DNA of 22,288 nt, from positions 1 to 22,288 of the forward strand of contig CAZQKW010000054.1 of the NCBI GenBank assembly GCA_964594075.1. The letters are read 5' to 3'. Each line of letters starts with the position of its first letter. The stretch's first letter is position 1. The translations under genes were made by a program, and so were the position numbers. The notes under the pieces were generated by a model. The model saw nothing but the letters and a program-made list of their open reading frames with translations. It made no database searches and was not told the origin of the DNA. This stretch comes from CAZQKW01 sp964594075 (GTDB lineage Bacteria > Desulfobacterota > WTBG01 > CAIYCZ01). Of this stretch, positions 16,402-22,288 are shown in pieces.

Positions 16402-17409
16402 ATGTTCGTTGACACGGCTACTGTTTTAATCAGATCAGGACACGGCGGGAGCGGATGTCTCTCCTTTCGTCGGGAGAAATACCGCCCCCGGGGCGGTCCC
16501 GACGGCGGCGACGGCGGCGACGGCGGATCGGTTATTTTTGTTGGCGATCGGTCCATCAATACGCTTGCACACTTTCGTTTTTCGCCGCGGCTGCTTGCCC
16601 AAAATGGCCGTCCCGGTAAGCCGTATAATTGTTCCGGCAAAAAAGGGGAAGACCTCATAGTAAAAGTTCCTCTCGGTACGGTGGTGCGCAATTTAGAGAC
16701 GGGAGAAATGCTCTTTGAAATCACAGAACCCGGACAGGCGGTGGTGGTGGCGCGGGGTGGTTCAGGAGGCCGCGGCAATCAGCATTTCGCTACCTCAACC
16801 AATCGCGCCCCCCGCCATGTTGAAAAAGGGTGGCCCGGAGTTGAAGTGAAGGCATTGTTAGAGCTTAAAGTTATTGCCGACGTGGGGTTGCTTGGCCTGC
16901 CCAATGCGGGCAAATCTTCCCTCCTTGCTGCCGTGTCTCAGGCCACCCCAAAAATTGCTGACTATCCGTTTACAACCCGCCAACCATATCTGGGGGTGAT
17001 TCCCCGTGCTGATCAGCGCAGCATTGTCATGGCGGATATTCCCGGCATTATTGAAGGGGCGGCCGACGGCAAGGGACTGGGCATTCAATTCTTGCGGCAT
17101 GTAGAGCGGACGCGGCTGCTGCTGGTGGTTATAGATGTTTCGTCGTTTGCCGATACCCCTGCGGCTGAAGCATTGCGCATAGTGCGCAGAGAAATAAAGA
17201 AATTTGGCCAGGGACTTTCCCGTAAGAAAATGCTCATCGCAGCCAATAAAATTGACCTTGATCCCGACCGCCACGCATTCCGTTATTTTCTCAAGCAGCT
17301 CAAAAAGGCTGATGCAGGTCTGGTATATCCAATTTCAGCAGTCACCAGAGAAGGGGTGCCGGCACTCATCAACGCCATTGAAAAAGGACTGCATGGGGGC
17401 AAGGTTTAG
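16402..17409 (+). CDS. obg: Obg/CgtA family GTPase
   Basis: A 335-aa ribosome-associated GTPase active in 50S maturation and stress signalling. The N-terminal Obg fold (1-158) is glycine-rich: GHGGSGCLSFRREKYRPRGG (13-32), then the GGDGGDGG run and GGSGGRGN (119-126). The G domain follows: G1 GLPNAGKSS (165-173), switch I YPFTT (189-193), G3 DIPGIIEGA (212-220), G4 NKID (282-285) and a G5-like SAVT. The protein ends soon after the G domain and lacks the variable C-terminal extension, as in many bacteria. ATG 16402 gives the canonical MFVDxAxVxIRSGHGG start; TTG 16396 is less likely. rplU and rpmA, its usual neighbours, are missing. Confidence 0.95.
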   Translation: MFVDTATVLIRSGHGGSGCLSFRREKYRPRGGPDGGDGGDGGSVIFVGDRSINTLAHFRFSPRLLAQNGRPGKPYNCSGKKGEDLIVKVPLGTVVRNLETGEMLFEITEPGQAVVVARGGSGGRGNQHFATSTNRAPRHVEKGWPGVEVKALLELKVIADVGLLGLPNAGKSSLLAAVSQATPKIADYPFTTRQPYLGVIPRADQRSIVMADIPGIIEGAADGKGLGIQFLRHVERTRLLLVVIDVSSFADTPAAEALRIVRREIKKFGQGLSRKKMLIAANKIDLDPDRHAFRYFLKQLKKADAGLVYPISAVTREGVPALINAIEKGLHGGKV

Positions 17410-17477
17410 CCGGTCGCTGCTTTGCACGGTGCCGCGATGCCGGTGTTTTATTAACTTTTTAAAATCGTTACATAATT

Positions 17478-18698
17478 ATGCCCCATCACGCCTTTTTTGC
17501 CACCTGTCCCAAGGGGATGGAGGATTTGCTGGTTCATGAGCTGAAAAGCTATGGCGCTGGAGCAGTAAAAGAGACGCGTGCAGGCGTTTCGTTCAGTGGC
17601 CCGCTTGAAATCGCCTATCGTGCCTGTCTGTGGTCGCGGATTGCCAGCAGAATTTTTTTGCCGGTTGCATCGTTTCCTGCTTATACGCCCGATGCCCTCT
17701 ATGACGCAACGTATTCTATCCCCTGGCACGAGCACATTGCGGCGCACGGCACCCTGGCGGTGAATTGTGTCGTGTCCCATTCGCGGATAGAACACACCCA
17801 TTTTGCCGCCCTTAAAGTAAAAGATGCGATTGTCGACCAGTTCCGAAACGCGACCGGACAGCGCCCGTCAATTTCCATCACTCGCCCGGATGTGCATGTC
17901 AATCTGTATCTCTCCCATAACGAAGCAACCATAAGCATTGATCTTTCCGGGGAAAGCCTGCACCGCCGGGAATACCGGGCAACTGCCGGCAGTGCACCGC
18001 TCAAGGAGAACCTTGCCGCCGCCGTTCTGCACCGGGCGCGCTGGCCGGAGATTGCCGGCGCAGGTGGAGAGATGATAGATCCGATGTGCGGATCGGGAAC
18101 ACTGCTGATAGAAGGGGCGCTGATGGCAGGGGATGGAGCGCCGGGGATGGGCAAGCAGTATTTTGGATTTTTGCACTGGAAAGGACATGATGCGCGTCTC
18201 TGGCATCAATTAAAAAAAGAGGCCCGGGAGCGCTGGCAGCAGGGGATGAAAAAAATTCCCCCCATAGCCGGCTATGATTCAGACCGACAGGCAATTCAGC
18301 GCGCACTTTCGCATGTGGAGCGGGCCGGGCTGGGCAGGATAATTCACATAGAAAAGCGAGATGTTGCCTGTGCTTCCCCGCTGCGCAAACATTTCCTTGC
18401 CGTCGGGCTGGTGGTGACCAATCCGCCCTATGGCATGCGTTTGGGCGAAGTTGAAAACCTGTACCCATTGTATCAGCGCCTGGGTGAAGTGCTGCTTGAA
18501 AAATTTCCCGGCTGGAAGGCAGCCGTGCTGACCGCCCAGGATGAACTGGCCTGGGCAATCGGCCTGCGCGCGTTTAAAGTTCATACCCTCTACAACGGCG
18601 CCATTAAATGTAAGCTACTGCATTTTATAGCTGATCCGAGTAGAAAATTTCAAAACAAAAGGGCTGCGAAGGAATTTACTAACAGTCGGCCCACATAA
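17478..18698 (+). CDS. rlmL: RlmL-type THUMP-domain 23S rRNA guanine-N2 methyltransferase
   Basis: A 406-aa S-adenosylmethionine-dependent RNA methyltransferase. An N-terminal ferredoxin-like/THUMP region (about 1-160; FFATCPKGMEDLLVHELK at 6-23) binds RNA. A linker with SLHRREYR and SAPLKENLAAAVL leads into the Rossmann methyltransferase: DPMCGSGTLLIEGAL (201-215) binds the methyl donor and NPPYGMRLGE (315-324) is the catalytic motif for guanine N2. This equals the RlmL (YcbY) half of the E. coli RlmKL fusion, which modifies G2445; the RlmK half is absent, as in many bacteria. It lies 68 bp after obg and may be cotranscribed. There is no ribosome binding site; the ATG follows an AT-rich stretch. 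A YpsC/TrmN-like specificity cannot be excluded. Confidence 0.88.
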   Translation: MPHHAFFATCPKGMEDLLVHELKSYGAGAVKETRAGVSFSGPLEIAYRACLWSRIASRIFLPVASFPAYTPDALYDATYSIPWHEHIAAHGTLAVNCVVSHSRIEHTHFAALKVKDAIVDQFRNATGQRPSISITRPDVHVNLYLSHNEATISIDLSGESLHRREYRATAGSAPLKENLAAAVLHRARWPEIAGAGGEMIDPMCGSGTLLIEGALMAGDGAPGMGKQYFGFLHWKGHDARLWHQLKKEARERWQQGMKKIPPIAGYDSDRQAIQRALSHVERAGLGRIIHIEKRDVACASPLRKHFLAVGLVVTNPPYGMRLGEVENLYPLYQRLGEVLLEKFPGWKAAVLTAQDELAWAIGLRAFKVHTLYNGAIKCKLLHFIADPSRKFQNKRAAKEFTNSRPT

Positions 18699-18824
18699 AT
18701 AGGGATGCCCCAGATAAAAAGCTGATGCCACAGAAACCACGCCGTAAACTTTATGTGTGGCCGGGAATTTACCGGTGCTGGAAAAATGCGCTTAATTGAG
18801 GTAAATTATACAAAGACTGCGAAA

Positions 18825-18945
18825 GTGTTGAAAAACCCCTAACTGCATTCTGCGCGACAGCAAAGAATCTCTAATTGAGAGAGATGCTTGCCCCTATAGA
18901 GCACAGAGATCATTCATTTCTTTCAGGATGAGACTTTTTCAACAC
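18825..18945. mobile_element. MITE-like element, 121 bp
   Basis: Perfect 11-bp inverted repeats GTGTTGAAAAA (18825-18835) and TTTTTCAACAC (18935-18945) bound a short non-coding interior. The interior contains GCATTCTGCGCGACAGC then AAAGAATCTCT and GAGAGATGCTT, resembling the widely dispersed intergenic repeats of the form CATTCTGAGC...AAGAATCTC. It has no coding capacity. No target-site duplication was recognised. Confidence 0.5.
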
Positions 18946-18975
18946 CCCCGCTGCCAAATTTTTTCACAATTAAAT

Positions 18976-19003
18976 TTGACAAGTTACTCTTTAATCGTAT
19001 GAT
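18976..19003 (+). promoter_or_regulatory. Strong sigma70-type promoter upstream of mutM
   Basis: A perfect TTGACA (18976-18981) and TATGAT (18998-19003) are 16 bp apart. This is the best promoter match in the window. The mutM start is about 290 bp downstream, leaving a long leader or an unannotated short transcript. Confidence 0.6.
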
Positions 19004-19301
19004 GGCTTTATTTTTGACCTCCTCTAACCGCTCCATATTAATGAGGGGAAAAGGGGTGTCCCGTTGTTTGTTACAAAATCTGCAGATAGGATTTAGATAT
19101 TAAATTCTTATCTGTTTAAATCTGCGAATTGTGCGTTCATATTGGCATCGTTTGGCTTGTGGTGAAAGGAGTTACGGGCGATGGGAGCGATGGCTGTGGT
19201 GAACACAACAACCCGTTTTAGTGAGCACGAGAGCCCGAACAAATGAATCAGAAGCCACATAAATTTCAAATAGCTTTGGGTAGAATTTCATATTTGATTT
19301 C
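19004..19301. other. Leader or unannotated transcript region before mutM
   Basis: About 300 bp between the promoter and mutM. Only a 33-codon frame starting at ATG 19002 is seen and it has no recognisable family or ribosome binding site. Purine-rich runs (GAGGGGAAAAGGGGTG at 19041) and a GAAAGGAG at 19165 are present; the latter resembles a Shine-Dalgarno but is followed only by a short frame. Confidence 0.4.
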
Positions 19302-20117
19302 ATGCCTGAATTGCCGGAAGTAGAAACCATACGCTGCGGCTTAGAACCCCTGATTGTGGGTCAGCAGATTGAGCGGGTTGTGGTGCGCACACCGCAACTG
19401 CGCTGGCCGATACCGTCCGAACTCACTCAGGTTTTGTGCGGGCAGGTTGTTCACGCGGTTGAAAGACGGGCAAAATATCTGGTATTCCGCTTACAGGATG
19501 GCAATATGATTATGCATCTGGGCATGTCCGGCCGGCTGCGCTTAAGTAGAGGTCACGAAGTTCCCGGCAAACATGACCATGTGGATATTTTTTTTAAAAA
19601 TGGGGATTGTCTGCGGTTCTGTGATCCGCGCCGCTTTGGGGCTATCCTGTGGTCTGCGACTGACCCAATGGCGCATCCGCTTATCGTCAAGAGCGGACCA
19701 GAACCGCTTTCAGCGGCATTGCATGGCGACTATTTATATGAGCGTTCACGCGGCCGGAGGGTGTCCGTGAAACAATTCATTATGGACCAGCGCGTGGTGA
19801 GCGGGATTGGTAATATCTATGCCAATGAAGCGCTCTTTGCAGCACGCATTCATCCTGTAACGCCGGCGGGTCGGGTCTCATTAAAAAAATATCGGCACCT
19901 TGCATCCGCCATTAAAAAGACGCTGCGCAAAGCCATTGCCGCAGGGGGAACGACGATGAGAGACTTTCATGATGAATCAGGCCAAGCAGGCTATTTTCAA
20001 TTGAAGCTTAAAGTCTATGGTCGAAGCAGCGAGTCATGTTTGGTGTGCGGGCATACTATCAGGCAGATTCGCAATGGACAGCGTTCTACATTTTACTGCC
20101 CGCGCTGCCAGCATTAA
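19302..20117 (+). CDS. mutM: Formamidopyrimidine-DNA glycosylase
   Basis: A 271-aa bifunctional DNA glycosylase/AP lyase that removes 8-oxoguanine and ring-opened purines. The mature N-terminus PELPEVETI carries the catalytic Pro2 and Glu3; Lys58 lies in RRAKYL; HLGMSGRL (72-79) is the damage-recognition loop region; DPRRFG (108-113) and GIGNIYANE are the conserved DNA contacts. The C-terminal zinc finger has CLVCG and YCPRCQ. Length and all key residues are canonical. The ATG is fixed by the catalytic Pro2. Its stop is 2 to 20 bp from the next gene, so it heads a likely four-gene operon. Confidence 0.97.
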   Translation: MPELPEVETIRCGLEPLIVGQQIERVVVRTPQLRWPIPSELTQVLCGQVVHAVERRAKYLVFRLQDGNMIMHLGMSGRLRLSRGHEVPGKHDHVDIFFKNGDCLRFCDPRRFGAILWSATDPMAHPLIVKSGPEPLSAALHGDYLYERSRGRRVSVKQFIMDQRVVSGIGNIYANEALFAARIHPVTPAGRVSLKKYRHLASAIKKTLRKAIAAGGTTMRDFHDESGQAGYFQLKLKVYGRSSESCLVCGHTIRQIRNGQRSTFYCPRCQH

Positions 20118-20136
20118 AATGGAAGCCATCCCCGGT

Positions 20137-20874
20137 ATGGATTTTTTGCAGACGATTGATGCCAAAAGAAAAATAACGGCTCTTGCGCTGTGCGCTGCTA
20201 TCGTGCTGGGTGCGCATTCTGTTGCGCATGGCTGGTATGATCGGACTCACCTTGCCATAGCAAAAGCAGTTGGCTATGATCGCTGGTATAATGCCGCAGG
20301 AGCAGATATCGCAAAACTCAAGGCGGGCAGCGTTGAAGGATATAATCATTTTTATAATAATATAGAAGGCACGGACATCTCAGCAGAACACGTCCTGACG
20401 CAGGTAAAAAAATACAACAATCCCCGCGATGCCAGAGGGCATTTATACGGAGCGATAATCGGAGCGCTCCAGGCGTATAAAAAAAGCACCCGGGAGTTTA
20501 AATATGCCGAGCATCATATTGCCTACGCCGTCCATTATGTCGGCGACCTTTCGCAGCCCCTGCATAATCTGCCCAATGATACATTTAACATTCAGCACCA
20601 TAATAAAAATGACGGCATTGTTGATGGAGAGGTTTTGGAGCATCTGGAGAAAATAACCGCGCGCATGTATCCCGTCATTTTGAAGCCTGAAACCTTTGAA
20701 ACAGATTTGGCGAGGGAGATTGCCCGCATAGCGAACCTGTCGCGCCGGCTTGGACAGCAGCTCAAAAAAGAAAATCGGGATATGACCACAGAAGAAGCCT
20801 ACCGGCAATTAGGACACAGCGCCTCGCTGCTGCAGGCGATTTTAAAATATCTGGGCAAAATTCCCGCTTATTAG
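20137..20874 (+). CDS. Secreted zinc-dependent phospholipase C / P1-nuclease-fold protein
   Basis: A 245-aa exported protein. A Sec signal peptide (basic KRK at 10-12, hydrophobic ITALALCAAIVLGA, cleavage after VAHG) would leave Trp as mature residue 1. The family ligates zinc through that N-terminal Trp, and WYDRTH here also supplies His at mature position 6, exactly as in P1 nuclease (Trp1, His6). The second cluster, AYAVHYVGDLSQPLHN, has the H-x3-D-x5-H spacing of P1 (His116, Asp120, His126). Further His/Asp (IQHHNKND, VLEH) could complete the three-metal site. It is shorter than P1 and may be a phospholipase or nuclease; substrate is unknown. ATG 20137 gives a normal signal peptide; ATG 20119, 1 bp after the mutM stop, is an alternative. 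Confidence 0.75.
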   Translation: MDFLQTIDAKRKITALALCAAIVLGAHSVAHGWYDRTHLAIAKAVGYDRWYNAAGADIAKLKAGSVEGYNHFYNNIEGTDISAEHVLTQVKKYNNPRDARGHLYGAIIGALQAYKKSTREFKYAEHHIAYAVHYVGDLSQPLHNLPNDTFNIQHHNKNDGIVDGEVLEHLEKITARMYPVILKPETFETDLAREIARIANLSRRLGQQLKKENRDMTTEEAYRQLGHSASLLQAILKYLGKIPAY

Positions 20875-20885
20875 GAGGTGTGGGT

Positions 20886-21347
20886 ATGGCTGTTTTTTTG
20901 GTGCAGCATGGAAAAAGCCTGCCAAAAGAAATAAATGCCGAATGCCCCCTCTCAGATGAAGGCCGGCAGATTGTGGAGGATATAGCAAGGACGGCTGCAG
21001 CGTATAAGCTGAAGGTTTCGCTGATACATCACAGCGGAAAGCTGCGGGCGCGCGAAACGGCTGAAATCATGGCCTGTTTTCTTAAACCGGCTGGGGGCAT
21101 TCACGCGGTGCCAGGCTTAAATCCCCTTGATGATGTTACGGCAGCAGCCCATCAACTTGATAGCGCACGCAATATAATGCTGGTCGGGCACTTGCCGTTC
21201 TTGGAGCGTCTTGTTTCTTACCTGATAACAGGCTCCCCTGACAGACCAGTGGTAAAATTTCAGAATGGCGGGATTGTATGCCTTGACCGGCAGCCGGACC
21301 CAGAAGCATGGTTTATTAAATGGATGCTCCTGCCGGTTATAGAGTAA
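20886..21347 (+). CDS. SixA-like phosphohistidine phosphatase
   Basis: A 153-aa histidine phosphatase superfamily protein; SixA dephosphorylates phosphohistidine on histidine-containing transfer domains or PTS proteins. The first catalytic motif reads FLVQHGK (4-10), with the nucleophile His8 kept but the usual preceding Arg (RHG) replaced by Gln7. The central HSGKLRARETAE (49-60) and the second histidine in LVGHLPFLERL (99-109, His102) are canonical for SixA. The start ATG 20886 follows AGGAGGTG (20873-20880) at good spacing; GTG 20880 is less likely. It is 11 bp after the P1-like gene in the same operon. No two-component genes are nearby. Confidence 0.85.
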   Translation: MAVFLVQHGKSLPKEINAECPLSDEGRQIVEDIARTAAAYKLKVSLIHHSGKLRARETAEIMACFLKPAGGIHAVPGLNPLDDVTAAAHQLDSARNIMLVGHLPFLERLVSYLITGSPDRPVVKFQNGGIVCLDRQPDPEAWFIKWMLLPVIE

Positions 21348-21385
21348 CCGGCAGCTTAACGGCCAAATGTTTGGGAGGACGATCT

Positions 21386-22114
21386 ATGAAAAAGTTTTGT
21401 GCTTATTTCTTATTTGCGTGTTTGTTCATGCTCTTTATACAGTGGGTTTATGCTGCAGAAAAAGGCGGCCCCAAATACCTCTATATCAAGGCAACCAAGG
21501 CGCCGCCCCAACACCCTGCCTATGACAAGGAAATAAAGTGCGAGCAATGCCATGTGTATCAGGGGGTGGATGCCTACACCGCAGCAACCATGACCCTGAA
21601 ACTGAGTAAAACAGGCGCTCTCCCCCGTGAGGAGATAGAGAAGCGCATTGCTGAAATTGTCAAGGGCACAGGCGACTATCGGGAAATTTATGTGCTCAGC
21701 ACCGCTTATGACAATAAGCCGCTGTCAACGGTGATTGAGTTTGTGCTCGACCCGAAAACACTTACTTTTTATGCCATGTCAGAGAAGCAGACCGAAAAAC
21801 TGTTTCACATGGCTGCCAACAGGTATGTGTCACTTGCCTATGTCAAGCAACTTGAGCATCATAACTATTTTAAAGAGCCGTTGAGCATTCAGGTGGTGGG
21901 CACAGCGCAGATCCTCAAAGGATCAGATGCCGGTTTTGACGAGGCCCTGGATATTTACGCCCCGACCCTTCCCTTGCAGCTTACCCCCGAACTTTTGAAG
22001 GCAATCAAGGCAACAAAAATCGTAACTAAAGTTACTCCAGAACGCATTATTATGCGGGATTATACCCAGAAACAGAAAGGCAACCGCATGGTGCAGATTT
22101 GGGAGAGACAATGA
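21386..22114 (+). CDS. Exported PNPOx-like (FMN split-barrel) protein with one c-type haem motif
   Basis: A 242-aa protein. A Sec signal peptide (MKKFCAYFLFACLFMLFIQW, cleavage near VYA-AEK at 23/24) sends it to the periplasm. CEQCH (52-56) is a single c-type haem-binding motif. From about 68 it resembles pyridoxamine 5'-phosphate oxidase-like split barrels: EIYVLSTAYDNKPLSTVIEFV, LTFYAMSEKQTEKLFHMAANRYVSLAYV, then SIQVVGTAQIL and the C-terminal TPERIIMRDY, the block where PNPOx-like proteins end. The function is unknown; a haem-flavin redox role is inference. GGGAGGAC (21373-21380) precedes the ATG. It lies 38 bp after sixA and is probably the last operon gene. The longer frame from 21320 is not used because it lacks an N-terminal signal. 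Confidence 0.75.
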   Translation: MKKFCAYFLFACLFMLFIQWVYAAEKGGPKYLYIKATKAPPQHPAYDKEIKCEQCHVYQGVDAYTAATMTLKLSKTGALPREEIEKRIAEIVKGTGDYREIYVLSTAYDNKPLSTVIEFVLDPKTLTFYAMSEKQTEKLFHMAANRYVSLAYVKQLEHHNYFKEPLSIQVVGTAQILKGSDAGFDEALDIYAPTLPLQLTPELLKAIKATKIVTKVTPERIIMRDYTQKQKGNRMVQIWERQ

Positions 22115-22288
22115 AATAAAATAATAAAAAAGTTTTATGCGCAATGTCTGTTGACAATATATAAAATTAATAAATAAAAATATAAAAAATAAACAATATA
22201 GCTAATAATTTAAAGATTATAAAGTTTCATAGCCTGGGAGTTTCCTGAGTTTTGGTTAGGTAAGTGCATCCAAGAAATCAAAGCACAA
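22115..22288. other. Very AT-rich region with a candidate promoter
   Basis: A long A/T-only stretch from about 22155 to 22200. A perfect TTGACA at 22151-22156 is followed at suitable distance by AT-rich candidates (TAAAAA at 22175-22180), so a plus-strand promoter for a gene beyond the window is possible. No coding region is seen. Confidence 0.4.

Overview
The window is about 22.3 kb of bacterial chromosome, near 50% GC, with dense genes on both strands. It looks like a Gram-negative, probably environmental bacterium: there are Sec-type signal peptides, a secreted P1-nuclease-fold protein and a periplasmic protein with one c-type haem motif. No gene fixes the phylum; Desulfobacterota, Nitrospirota or a related lineage is a guess. 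No rRNA, tRNA or CRISPR array was found.

Layout. 1-1041 is a decayed junk region: a 273-bp insertion-sequence remnant with terminal inverted repeats and a gutted transposase, a frameshifted 5' piece of a CLC chloride channel gene, and a bidirectional hairpin. 1042-5075 is a translationally coupled trehalose operon on the plus strand: an OtsA-OtsB fusion, a DUF5752 protein and a TreT-like GT4 glycosyltransferase. 5154-9112 is read on the minus strand: a PlsY-like membrane acyltransferase, a PEP-synthase/rifampin-phosphotransferase-like dikinase, and a DUF523+DUF1722 protein of the RudS tRNA desulfidase type, the last two overlapping. A DedA membrane protein diverges from plsY at 9336. 10125-11786 is a 553-aa protein I do not recognise, convergent with uvrC. 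13757-14134 separates the divergent uvrC and threonine synthase genes and holds a strongly structured, RNA-like sequence, possibly a group II intron domain I remnant. 14135-18698 carries thrC, a glycine-tailed RRM protein with a textbook terminator, the Obg GTPase and a stand-alone RlmL-type rRNA methyltransferase. 18699-19301 is a 600-bp gap with a small MITE-like element and a strong sigma70-type promoter. 19302-22114 looks like one operon: mutM, a P1-nuclease/phospholipase-C-fold secreted protein, a SixA-like phosphatase and a haem-motif PNPOx-like protein.

Themes. Trehalose can be made by two routes from one operon (UDP-glucose plus glucose-6-P through OtsAB, and NDP-glucose plus glucose through TreT). 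Three enzyme-like proteins carry changes at residues usually key to the family: PlsY-like (His to Thr), RudS-like (Cys to Ser) and SixA-like (Arg to Gln). Housekeeping genes (uvrC, obg, mutM, rlmL, thrC) are scattered among these and are not in their usual ribosomal or replication neighbourhoods.
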